Assembly (NCBI GenBank): GCA_963823675.1
Contig: CAWGMT010000013.1
Location: forward strand, 930,001 to 994,000
Source: CAWGMT01 sp963823675
GTDB lineage: Bacteria; Planctomycetota; Planctomycetia; Isosphaerales; Isosphaeraceae
Direction of reading: 5' to 3'
Length of the DNA: 64,000 nucleotides
The position numbers were made by a program, and so were the translations under genes. The notes beneath the pieces were generated by a model. That model was not told the DNA's origin. It saw only the letters and a program-made list of their open reading frames with translations, and made no database searches. Shown piece after piece: positions 51,263 to 59,070 of this stretch (the stretch's first letter is position 1; every line of letters starts with the position of its first letter).

Positions 51263-52207
51263 TTACCGCGGAACGTCCAGCTTTTGGTGGCACCGAGGGT
51301 GATGGCGCGAGTGCACCGCCTGTAGCCGGCTCAACTCGACACGCGTGTAGATCTGGGTCGTGGCGATCGAGGCGTGGCCGAGCATCTCCTGCACGGCCCG
51401 AAGATCGGCGCCTCCAGCCAGGAGGTGAGTGGCAAAGCTATGTCTGAGCGTATGGGGGCTGACGTCGGCGCGCAAGCCGGCCGCTCGCGCATGGCGCTTG
51501 ACAACCTGCCACAGATCGATCCGGGAGAGGGGATGGCCGGACTTGGAGACGAAAACCGTTGTCGTTTCCGGCTTGCGCACCACCAGCACGGGCCGATCGC
51601 GCTGCAAGTAGGCCGCCAGTGCCTCGATGGCTCGCGAACCCAGTGGGACCTGTCTCTCTTTATTGCCCTTGCCGACACACCGGGCCAGGCCCCGCTTCAT
51701 GTCGAGATCGATCGGCCGCAAGCCCGCGACTTCCGAGGCGCGACAACCCGTTGCATAGAGAGTCTCAAGCGCAGCCCGATCACGCCGGCCGAGCCGGGTT
51801 TCGCCATTCGGAGCGGCCAGCAGGCGATCCACGGCCGCCGGGCTCAAAACCGTGGGCAGTCGGTCCCAGACTGCCGGCGCCACCAGCAGCTTGGCCACGT
51901 TGTCCGACAGCCGGCCCTCAAAGACCAGGTAACGAAAGTACGTGGAAAGACTCGCCAGGTGGCGACACACGCTGCTGGGTGCCAGCCCCAACCGGTTCAG
52001 CCATTCGACGTAGCCGCCTAAAGCGGATGCATCCATGTCCGCAAGAGACCCCGCCGTCTCCTGTTTGCGCCAGCGGATAAAGTGCATGAGGTCCGACCGA
52101 TAGGCGGCCAGCGTGTGGGGGGATACGCCGCACTCCGCCATCAGATAGTGCAGGAACGGGCCGATCGGCTCGCGGTCGCCGACCGATCGGATTCGAGGAG
52201 TAGGCAT
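51263..52207 (-). CDS. Tyrosine recombinase, XerC/XerD type
   Basis: 314 residues from ATG 52207; longer forms would start in a dispersed repeat. An N-terminal SAM-like domain ('GPFLHYLMAECGVSPHTLAA') and a catalytic domain with Arg156 ('TGCRASEVAGL'), 'GKGNKERQVPL', His252-x-x-Arg255 ('HTLRHSFATHLL'), His278 ('MLGHASIATTQIY') and nucleophile Tyr287. All six catalytic positions are retained. Length and motif spacing fit housekeeping Xer enzymes that resolve chromosome dimers rather than phage integrases. No adjacent element is carried with it. Whether XerC or XerD cannot be decided. Confidence 0.92.
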   Translation of the reverse strand: MPTPRIRSVGDREPIGPFLHYLMAECGVSPHTLAAYRSDLMHFIRWRKQETAGSLADMDASALGGYVEWLNRLGLAPSSVCRHLASLSTYFRYLVFEGRLSDNVAKLLVAPAVWDRLPTVLSPAAVDRLLAAPNGETRLGRRDRAALETLYATGCRASEVAGLRPIDLDMKRGLARCVGKGNKERQVPLGSRAIEALAAYLQRDRPVLVVRKPETTTVFVSKSGHPLSRIDLWQVVKRHARAAGLRADVSPHTLRHSFATHLLAGGADLRAVQEMLGHASIATTQIYTRVELSRLQAVHSRHHPRCHQKLDVPR

Positions 52208-52219
52208 CAGTCGATCGTC

Positions 52220-52278
52220 CCGGTAAAGTTGTCGTTCGCGGAGCCAGAGGCGACATTGATATTCGCGCCGCGCCCAAG
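52220..52278. repeat. Dispersed intergenic repeat, copy P
   Basis: About 59 bp, closely similar to 55781-55839: shared blocks CGGTAAAG, TGTC, TTCGCGGAGC, GCGA and GCGCCGCGCC with roughly ten differences. It lies immediately upstream of the recombinase start. Confidence 0.65.
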
Positions 52279-52416
52279 AGGAAGATCGGCCGTTGTCCGA
52301 ACCGGCTTGATTGATGTGCGCACCGTGGGATCGACCCGAACGGGGTCGTGACATCCTGTTTGACGCCGAACGATCCGGAGCGGCGGTATTGGATCGTGAG
52401 GCCCTGGGGTTGCGGC

Positions 52417-52500
52417 GCAAATGACTTTTCGGCAGAGTCGCGTTTCGCTCCGCGAAAGTACGCGCGTGCGCGGAGCGAAAGCCGACACTTATTTTCGCTC
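52417..52500. repeat. Dispersed intergenic repeat, copy R, with a 12-bp palindrome
   Basis: Shares GCGCAAATGACTTT, GGCAGAG and AGCGAAA blocks with the copy at 55768-55840. It contains a perfect inverted repeat, TTTCGCTCCGCG (52443-52454) and CGCGGAGCGAAA (52469-52480), loop 14. It lies between the recombinase and pyrE. Confidence 0.6.
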
Positions 52501-52644
52501 CTCACCTTGGACCTGCCGGCCACGTTTGGTAGGTTGTCAAAGCGAATTACGCGTGACGATCGCGGGATTCGGCCACCGCGCCGGCCCCAACGACAATGAC
52601 CCGCCACGGTTGCTGGACGCACGGGCATTTGGAGAAGGCTGCCC

Positions 52645-53229
52645 ATGGACCCGGTCGGTTTCCGCTTTGACCGCCAGCGGTTAATTGATATCTTGCGGCG
52701 GGATGCGCTCAAGCTGGGAACGTTCAAGCTCGCCAGCGGACGCATGTCGCACTATTACGTGGACGGGCGCAAGATCACTCTGTCGAGCGAGGGAGCGGCA
52801 CTCGTCGCCGCGGGCGTGCTGGATGAGCTTGATGCGCGAGGCGCAGTCAAAGCGATCGGAGGACTGACGCTGGGAGCCGACCCGATCGTCGGCGCGACAC
52901 TGGCGCTTGCGTCATTACGCGGCCGCAACGATCTTCTCGGCTTCCTGGTGCGAAAGGAGGCCAAGACGCACGGGACCGGCAACCTCGTCGAAGGTCCGCT
53001 GGTACCCGGATCGACTGTCGCGATCGTCGATGACGTGGCCACGACGGGAGGTTCGTCGCTTCAGGCCGTCGCCGCCGTCGAGGCCCTGGGTTGCAAGGTC
53101 GCGGTCGTGATCGCCGTGCTTGACCGCCTCGAAGGGGCTGCCCAAGCTTTCGCGGCTTGCGGTCTACCCTTCTGTCCTCTCCTTACCATCCGTGACCTCG
53201 GCGTCGAGCCGCTCAAGCGCCAGGCCTGA
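52645..53229 (+). CDS. pyrE: Orotate phosphoribosyltransferase
   Basis: 194 residues, converts orotate and PRPP to OMP in pyrimidine synthesis. 'LKLGTFKLASGRMSHYYVDG' and 'RKITLSSEGAALVA' form the dimer/orotate region, 'GGLTLGADPIVGATLALAS' follows, 'FLVRKEAKTHGTGNLVEGPL' contributes the flexible catalytic loop, and 'VAIVDDVATTGGSSLQAV' is the PRPP-binding motif. Complete and of normal length. It starts a run of three + strand genes with short gaps (89 and 12 bp), so it may be co-transcribed with the next two. Confidence 0.95.
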   Translation: MDPVGFRFDRQRLIDILRRDALKLGTFKLASGRMSHYYVDGRKITLSSEGAALVAAGVLDELDARGAVKAIGGLTLGADPIVGATLALASLRGRNDLLGFLVRKEAKTHGTGNLVEGPLVPGSTVAIVDDVATTGGSSLQAVAAVEALGCKVAVVIAVLDRLEGAAQAFAACGLPFCPLLTIRDLGVEPLKRQA

Positions 53230-53317
53230 AAGCCGGGCCGGCGCGACCGTCCGCGGGTTGAATCTCGCCTGTCCATTCGGCCGTACGCGGCCGCAGCATG
53301 ACGGATCGTGAAGTGTC

Positions 53318-53977
53318 ATGGAGACGAGCCTGCATCGTGCACTGAAGGAACGGTACGCGGCTGGCGGCAGCGGACATCCCGAAGTCACGTTGGCGGGATT
53401 CCGCATCGACGCGGTCGACGGCGACGGACGGCTCGTCGAGATCCAATCGGGCTCGCTAGGCCCGCTGCGCCGCAAACTGGGGCAGCTTCTCCCCGATCAT
53501 CGAATGCGGATCGTCAAGCCGGTCGCACTCAGACGCCGAATCGTGCGGCGATCAAAACGCGATGGGCCCAACCTCTCGGCGCGGTGCAGCCCCAGGCGCG
53601 GTGCGCTGGTTGACGTTTTCGACGATCTCATGGGCGTGGTGAGCGTCTTCCCCCATTCCAATCTCGAGATCGAGATTCTCGAGGTCACGATCGACGAGGT
53701 TCGCGTGCCGCGCCGTCGCTGGCCGGGCTATTCCGTGGTCGATCGCATCCTGGGTACGATACACGGCACGACTTGCTTGCGACGGGCTGCCGATCTCTGG
53801 ACTCTCTTGCCCGGCCACTGGAGCGGGCGGGAGCCATTCACGACTCTCGAGCTTGCCCACGAGATCGAACGCCCAATCTGGTTCGCCCAGCGGGTTGCTT
53901 ATTGCCTTCGACAAAGCGGAGCAGTGGGCGTCGTGGGAAAGATAGGGAATCGACGGATTTACGTCCGAGACGGATAA
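53318..53977 (+). CDS. Conserved protein of unknown function, possible nuclease fold
   Basis: 219 residues. The first part reads 'SLHRALKERYAAGGSGHPEV', 'LAGFRIDAVDGDGRLVEIQS' and 'GSLGPLRRKLGQLLPDHRM', where Asp in 'RIDAV' and 'EIQ' recall the PD-(D/E)XK active-site spacing. The second part ('TIDEVRVPRRRWPGYSVVDR', 'EPFTTLELAHEIERPIWFAQ' and 'RVAYCLRQSGAVGVVGKIGN') looks like a winged helix. Start ATG 53318. I do not know a named family; a DNA-binding or nuclease role is a suggestion from the pattern only. It ends 12 bp before the next gene. Confidence 0.65.
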   Translation: METSLHRALKERYAAGGSGHPEVTLAGFRIDAVDGDGRLVEIQSGSLGPLRRKLGQLLPDHRMRIVKPVALRRRIVRRSKRDGPNLSARCSPRRGALVDVFDDLMGVVSVFPHSNLEIEILEVTIDEVRVPRRRWPGYSVVDRILGTIHGTTCLRRAADLWTLLPGHWSGREPFTTLELAHEIERPIWFAQRVAYCLRQSGAVGVVGKIGNRRIYVRDG

Positions 53978-53989
53978 TCGAGCCAGGAG

Positions 53990-55171
53990 GTGGCGGCAGT
54001 GATTCGACACTTCACACGCAAGACGGCACGGCGGCAATTGACCTCTAGCGGCGTGATCCTGTTGATCACGATCTGCCAGTCAGGTTCGACCCCGGCCCAG
54101 GATTCGAAGCCCAGGGCTCAACCGGGCGTTCCCGCCGGGACGGCTGCCCTCGAGCCGCTCGCGCCGGTTGCCTCCTTGCGGCAGGCGGCCGCCTTTCTCG
54201 ATGAGTCGGCTTTGAGCTGGACCGAGCAACGCCGATGCGGCAGTTGCCACACCAATTATCCCTACCTCGTCGCGCGGCCGGCTTTGAAGGAACCGGAATC
54301 GGCCGGATCGATCGCAGTTCGGCGCTTCTTCGAAGATCGCGTCGCGCACTGGGATGATGCGCCGAAGACGTCCAAGCCCAGATGGGACGCCGAGGTGATC
54401 GCGACCGCTTGGGCCTTGGCTCTAAACGACGCCCTCACGACCGGAAAGCTGCATCCTTTGACCCGCAAGGCGCTCGACCGAGTCTGGACGCTTCAGAAAC
54501 CAAACGGGGGCTTCGAGTGGCTCAAATGCGGCTGGCCTCCCCTGGAACATGATGACTATTACGGCGCGGTCGTCGCGGCGCTCGCCGCCGGACATGCGCC
54601 CGAAGACTATGCGCAGGTCCCCGCGGCGAAGGCGGGCATCGAAGGGCTGCGGGCCTACTTCGCGGCCAATCCTCCGCCCGACCTGCATCATGAGACCATT
54701 CTGCTATGGGCTTCGACTCGCCTGGACGGACTCGTGGCTTCCCCGCGGCGCGACCAGACCATCGCCAGGCTCCGCAAGCTCCAGCGGCGCGACGGCGGCT
54801 GGAGCTTGCCATCACTGGGCACCTGGAAACGGCGCGACGGCTCAGCCAACGATCCCGAGGCTCCCTCCGATGGCTACGCGACGGGGTTGGTCGTCTTCGT
54901 CCTGCGCCAGACGGGGGTTCCGACGCAAGATCCCGCGCTCAAGCGGGGCGTCGGTTGGCTGCTCGCAAATCAACGCTCCTCGGGCCGCTGGTTTACGCGG
55001 TCGCTCAACAACGATAAGGAACACTACATCGCCCGCGCGGGCACGGCGTTCGCCGTCCTGGCATTGCGCACTTGCGATCTGGCCGGTGACGAATCGCTCT
55101 TTTGCCCTGAGCGTCAGGCAAACGCCGCGGTCAAGAACGCGGCCGCGGTTGTTCCACGCGGTCCCGGTTGA
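53990..55171 (+). CDS. Exported squalene-cyclase-like protein with a CxxCH motif
   Basis: About 390 residues; GTG 53990 or GTG 53999 starts are possible. A hydrophobic N-terminus ('GVILLITICQSGSTPAQ') looks like a signal peptide. Then 'WTEQRRCGSCHTNYPYLVAR', whose CGSCH is a haem c-type CxxCH motif, and alpha/alpha-barrel repeats of the prenyltransferase/squalene oxidase type: 'LQKPNGGFEWL', 'LQRRDGGWSLPSLGTWKR', 'ATGLVVFVLRQTGVPTQDPA' and 'WLLANQRSSGRWFTRSLNND'. The DxDD protonation motif of true squalene-hopene cyclases is not apparent, so catalysis as a cyclase is doubtful. Convergent overlap of 41 bp with the NUDIX gene. Confidence 0.75.
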   Translation: MAAVIRHFTRKTARRQLTSSGVILLITICQSGSTPAQDSKPRAQPGVPAGTAALEPLAPVASLRQAAAFLDESALSWTEQRRCGSCHTNYPYLVARPALKEPESAGSIAVRRFFEDRVAHWDDAPKTSKPRWDAEVIATAWALALNDALTTGKLHPLTRKALDRVWTLQKPNGGFEWLKCGWPPLEHDDYYGAVVAALAAGHAPEDYAQVPAAKAGIEGLRAYFAANPPPDLHHETILLWASTRLDGLVASPRRDQTIARLRKLQRRDGGWSLPSLGTWKRRDGSANDPEAPSDGYATGLVVFVLRQTGVPTQDPALKRGVGWLLANQRSSGRWFTRSLNNDKEHYIARAGTAFAVLALRTCDLAGDESLFCPERQANAAVKNAAAVVPRGPG

Positions 55172-55732
55172 GCCACCACAGGAGACCAGCCACGCAGACG
55201 GCATGGTCGATCTGGCCGGTGCGGATCATGGCGGGGATGTCACCGACCGGGACGAGCTCGATGGCCAGCTCTTCGTTGTGGTCGGGCTTGGGCTCGGCAA
55301 TCCGGCGCGCATTGCGGGTGACGACCGTGGCGATGCGCATCGACAGCAAGGCGGGATTGGGCCACAAACTCCCGAGCAACTCGGGCGGGTCGCCGGCATA
55401 GCCCGTCTCCTCGAGTAATTCCCGTGCGCCGGCGCGCGCGGATCTTCACCGGCTTCGACAAGCCCGCCCGGAGTCTCCAGGCTGTCCCGCCTGGAGCCTG
55501 CCCGAAACTGGCGAACCATCACGACATTCTGATCGGGAGTGATCGCCACGACGTGCACGCCGTCTGCTAAGTGGGCGACATAGTAGTCGTGCACCTTGCC
55601 GCTGGCTTGTGACCGGTATCGCTCGCGGCGCAGCCGGAACAGCCAGTTCTCCACCAGCGTTCGATCGTGTGCGCCGTCACCGTCGCTCGTCCACGATGGT
55701 CGAGAATCGAAGTGCGGGTCGTTTTGGTCCAC
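55131..55732 (-). pseudogene. NUDIX hydrolase, frameshifted within the NUDIX box
   Basis: Start ATG 55732 ('MDQNDPHFDSRPSWTSDGDG'). 'VHVVAITPDQNVVMVRQFRA' and 'LETPGGLVEAGEDPRAPA' begin the NUDIX box; one base is missing near 55425 and the next frame continues 'RELLEETGYAGDPPELLGSL', completing GX5EX7REUXEEXGU, then 'WPNPALLSMRIATVVTRNA' and 'DHNEELAIELVPVGDIPA'. It resembles ADP-ribose pyrophosphatases ('VRQFR', 'PGGLVEAGE'). The frame either side is intact, so an assembly indel is likely. Confidence 0.85.
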
Positions 55733-55780
55733 GCGTAGGGCCCTCTACTATCAGCTAAGGATCGGGACGCAAATAACTTT

Positions 55781-55839
55781 GCGGTAAAGCTGTCTTTCGC
55801 GGAGCGCAAGGCGAGATTCATTTTAGCGCCGCGCCTAAG
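55781..55839. repeat. Dispersed intergenic repeat, copy Q
   Basis: Counterpart of 52220-52278, preceded by GGGACGCAAATAACTTT (also shared with copy R). It lies between the NUDIX start and the HAD gene, overlapping the HAD stop. Confidence 0.65.
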
Positions 55840-56719
55840 CCAGAAGGACGTCATCGACGAGCGTGGCAACGCCATCCTCGTCATGGTTGCCAGTGACGAG
55901 ATCGGCCGCTGCGAGGACGTCAGGCGACGCATGTCCCATGGCGACGCCCAGGCCGGCGTTCTTGAGCATTGGAATGTCGTTCACGTCGTCGCCGACGGCG
56001 CAGATTTCACTGGGATCAACCCCCCAGAGGCCCGCGAGGTGGAGGATCGCACTCCATTTGCTGGCATCCCGGCGCAAGATTTCGCACATCGTTCCCAGGT
56101 AGCGGGGACTGCGCTGCACGAAGGTCTGGATCCGGTCACCGATTCGCTCGTGCGCGGCCCGCTGAAATGTGAGCATCTCGCCGCGCTCGCCGATCGCACA
56201 AACGTGGAACAGCGCATCCGCGCCGCGGTTGCCGTTCTCGCGATCGAGCTCCTGGAAATCTCCCCAAAGAATTGCCGGGTTGATGTCGGCGTATTCGCGG
56301 TTCTGAGCCACGTAGTCGTCGAAATAGGGCCGGCCGGTGGGAAATTCCGCAACGATGAAGTCGGTCAGGTCCGGGTGGCGGTCAGTGAAGACGACCGCCT
56401 GCTGATTTTCGCGCCGAAAGAAGCCGAGTACGGCGGCGGCGAGCTCGTCGTCGAAATCGGCTCGCCAGATTGTACGATGATCAGCGGGGTCCTTGATGAT
56501 CGATCCGGAATTGCACACCAAAGGCGCGGCCAGGCCTAGCTGGCGAGCGATCGGCCTGGCGCGGCGATAACGGCGACCGGTGCAGAGGACTGCCCGGATC
56601 CCGGCTTGCGAGGCGCGGGCCACGGCGTCCGCGGTCCGGGGCCGGAGCGCCCCGTCGGGATCGAGCAACGTCCCGTCGACATCCAGCGCGAGAATCCGGT
56701 AGGGCTTGGGTGTCATCAT
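55835..56719 (-). CDS. HAD-superfamily hydrolase, Cof type
   Basis: About 294 residues from ATG 56719 (or ATG 56716). Motif I 'ILALDVDGTLLDPDG' (nucleophile and acid Asp), motif II Thr in 'AVLCTGRRYRRA', motif III Lys in 'DASKWSAILHLAG', motif IV 'ICAVGDDVNDIPMLKNA'. The C2 cap and 'LVCNSGSIIKDP' are typical of the Cof/IIB subfamily, which dephosphorylates sugar phosphates or cofactors. It starts 3 bp downstream of the epimerase stop and is probably in one operon with it. Confidence 0.92.
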   Translation of the reverse strand: MMTPKPYRILALDVDGTLLDPDGALRPRTADAVARASQAGIRAVLCTGRRYRRARPIARQLGLAAPLVCNSGSIIKDPADHRTIWRADFDDELAAAVLGFFRRENQQAVVFTDRHPDLTDFIVAEFPTGRPYFDDYVAQNREYADINPAILWGDFQELDRENGNRGADALFHVCAIGERGEMLTFQRAAHERIGDRIQTFVQRSPRYLGTMCEILRRDASKWSAILHLAGLWGVDPSEICAVGDDVNDIPMLKNAGLGVAMGHASPDVLAAADLVTGNHDEDGVATLVDDVLLA

Positions 56720-56721
56720 TG

Positions 56722-57660
56722 CTAGAGGATACTGCGATGGCTTTCGGAAAAAGCGTCGTCCACGGGCAGAAAACCGAGGAGCTCGGCGGCGTCGGAGAGG
56801 TCCCAGCGCATGCCTCGGTTGCGCGACATGCCATTGACCAGGACGAAGGAACGGTCCTCGATCTCGGCCTCGACCGCGCAGTCGAATAGCCGGATCAAAT
56901 CGGCGTTCGAGAGCCACATTTTGCGGGCCCAATCGTGGGGAAGGGTTTCGGGCCGGTTCGCGCCCTCCTGTATCCACCCGAGTCGAAGCGCGATGAAGCT
57001 CACGTCAAATGCGCGCGCGAGGCTCCGGCCCAATCGTTCCCCGACCAGCTTGGCCGCCGCGTACGGTCCGTCCGGCATCGGCTTGATGTCGGTGCTGATC
57101 GGTCCATCACCCCGATTCTCGTACTGCCCCATGACGTGATTCGAGCTGGCGAAGACAATCCGCTCGACGCCAGCCAGCGCCGCGACGTGAAAGACATTGG
57201 CGAGCGCATCGAGATTGGGCCCGATCAGCTCGTCCCAGGCGGCTAATTCGTCGGAGTTGGCCGCAAGGTGGACGACCGTGTCCACGCCGTGAAAGTGCGT
57301 GATCCAGTCGTCGTCGAGAACACCAAGATCGGCCTGGATCACGTCGTCATCGGCTTCCTGGGGGTTCCTGTCAATCAACACCAGATCGTACACATCGGCC
57401 CAGGCAGCGCGAAGCTTGCGGCCGATATTTCCGGACGCACCCGTGATCAGCACGGTCCGTGACTCCTCCTCGATCACTTCGGTGAGAACGTCTTCCTCTA
57501 CGTCGGTCTCGTCCCGATCTTCGTCGTCGGCTTCATCGTCGTCTTCCTCGATCATTCGAAGCCGGTCTCGGTCGAACAAGAACTCGTTGGAGCTGGAAGA
57601 CTGGGCAGGGCCCGTGACCTTTTCGCCAGCCTCGTCTTCCGGAAATCCATCGGGATACAT
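56722..57660 (-). CDS. NAD-dependent epimerase/dehydratase with an acidic N-terminus
   Basis: 312 residues. The first 65 are disordered and very acidic ('MIEEDDDEADDEDRDETDVE'). An extended short-chain dehydrogenase fold follows: 'VLITGASGNIGRKLRAAW' (NAD site), 'VIQADLGVLDDDWITHFHGV', 'DTVVHLAANSDELAAWDELI', 'ERIVFASSNHVMGQYENRGD' and catalytic Tyr-xxx-Lys in 'GPYAAAKLVGERL'. It resembles uronate dehydrogenase or NAD-dependent sugar epimerases. The acidic extension is unusual. It lies between GH88 and a HAD phosphatase, which suggests sugar-acid metabolism. Confidence 0.88.
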   Translation of the reverse strand: MYPDGFPEDEAGEKVTGPAQSSSSNEFLFDRDRLRMIEEDDDEADDEDRDETDVEEDVLTEVIEEESRTVLITGASGNIGRKLRAAWADVYDLVLIDRNPQEADDDVIQADLGVLDDDWITHFHGVDTVVHLAANSDELAAWDELIGPNLDALANVFHVAALAGVERIVFASSNHVMGQYENRGDGPISTDIKPMPDGPYAAAKLVGERLGRSLARAFDVSFIALRLGWIQEGANRPETLPHDWARKMWLSNADLIRLFDCAVEAEIEDRSFVLVNGMSRNRGMRWDLSDAAELLGFLPVDDAFSESHRSIL

Positions 57661-57725
57661 TGTCGAGCTCCTCGTAAACGTTTACAGGACGCCAAAGCTC
57701 GGTGCTTGGCCGGCCGAGCCATCAA

Positions 57726-58913
57726 TCATAATCGATCAGCAATGCTGGTTTTCTCCGGCGATCGGCCCGGCCGCAAATCGGTCGCACCGCCGCGCAGGAC
57801 CTTGTCAACGGCTTCCAAAAAGAAGAAGTCGCCCCACATGACCGACTCATCCACGCCCATTTGCTTGTGATAATGATAAACGCCGTGCTTCACGACCCCC
57901 TCCCAGCCCGGAGACGTCCATGCCAGATATCGGTCGGAACAAAGAGAATCGAGCATGCCCAGAGCCGCGTCGCGATAACGGCCGGCTCGACAAACATCGC
58001 TCTGCTCCGTGAGTTCGGCAAGGCTCCACATTCCCGAGGCCGCGACCGCCGCCGCTGAACTGTCGTCGATCCGGTCAGGCCCGGGCGGCACGTCGAAATC
58101 CCAGGGTGGGACGAGCGTCCCAGGCGAGCGCGCGAGGAAATAGTCCGCATTGCGCTGGGCAACCCTCAAATCGGCAGGATTATTGGTAAATGCGTACACC
58201 ATGCTGAAACCGTAGAGCGACCACGCCAGGCCGCGAGCCCAGGTCGAATCACTGCGCAGTCCCTGTTGGGTCGCATGGCGCAAGAAATCGCCGCTCTCGA
58301 GGTCGAAGAGCCCCTCGTGGGCCGTCGAGCCGTCGGCGCGGACCAGGGTGCGCTCGGTGGTGCGGCAGTGGTCGACCGCGAGGTCAAAAAGAGCCTCGTC
58401 GCCGGTCGACCGCGCTGTGTAAAAGATCAGCGGTACATTCATCATGATGTCGATAAAAAGGCTTTCGGGAGCGACGAACGAGCGGAGATAACCCCCCCGG
58501 TGATTGAATCGGAGGGCGAGGGTCCTTCCCGCGGTGATCAAAACCTGTTGAACAACGGCGTCACCCGACCGTCGATACCATGGCAGGTAAGTGTTCAGAA
58601 AGATGAAGCCGAGATCATGCACATGCCGGTCGTGCTGCCGGGGCTCCAGGAGCTTGGAGTAATGCTGGGCCGTCCGGAACCACCAGGGATCACCGGTTCG
58701 CTCGGCGATCAGCCACATCATGCCCGCATGGAAGCCCCCGCACCAGTCAGTCCAGCTCTCACCCTCATGCTTCCATCGCCCTAGAAGCGTATGAGTTGGG
58801 AAGAAATCCGGCTCGCGCTCAATGGTTGCATGGACCTGGCCGGCGGCGAAGTCGAACGCTCGTTCCAGCCGTGGGAGCAGTTGGTTTCGGTCGATCGCTC
58901 TCGGTTCAGCCAT
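57726..58913 (-). CDS. Glycoside hydrolase family 88 (unsaturated glucuronyl hydrolase)
   Basis: 395 residues, no signal peptide. 'RWKHEGESWTDWCGGFHAGM', 'HDLGFIFLNTYLPWYRRSGD' with the first catalytic Asp, 'SLFIDIMMNVPLIFYTARST', 'LRSDSTWARGLAWSLYGFSM' with the second, and 'VPPWDFDVPPGPDRIDDSSA' are standard GH88 landmarks of the (alpha/alpha)6 barrel. The enzyme hydrates and splits unsaturated uronic acids from lyase products. Cytoplasmic by prediction. It leads the leftward operon containing the epimerase and HAD genes, 65 bp apart. Confidence 0.9.
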   Translation of the reverse strand: MAEPRAIDRNQLLPRLERAFDFAAGQVHATIEREPDFFPTHTLLGRWKHEGESWTDWCGGFHAGMMWLIAERTGDPWWFRTAQHYSKLLEPRQHDRHVHDLGFIFLNTYLPWYRRSGDAVVQQVLITAGRTLALRFNHRGGYLRSFVAPESLFIDIMMNVPLIFYTARSTGDEALFDLAVDHCRTTERTLVRADGSTAHEGLFDLESGDFLRHATQQGLRSDSTWARGLAWSLYGFSMVYAFTNNPADLRVAQRNADYFLARSPGTLVPPWDFDVPPGPDRIDDSSAAAVAASGMWSLAELTEQSDVCRAGRYRDAALGMLDSLCSDRYLAWTSPGWEGVVKHGVYHYHKQMGVDESVMWGDFFFLEAVDKVLRGGATDLRPGRSPEKTSIADRL

Positions 58914-59070
58914 GATGTTGTGCGGTGATGATGGGTCGTCACAGACTGGCTTTTGTTTCCGCCCTCTTTGTCATACTATAAGTCCTCATACGCCAGGGGA
59001 ACGTGGTTCTCCTGATCATGCCCGTCGGAATGTGGTCTGAATCGGTGCGGCCGGACCGACGGGAGAATTT

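Noticed and set aside
51263..52207. The tyrosine recombinase as the integrase of the accessory island
   Set aside because: It is 36 kb away, has the length and motif spacing of housekeeping Xer enzymes, and is not flanked by att-like repeats.
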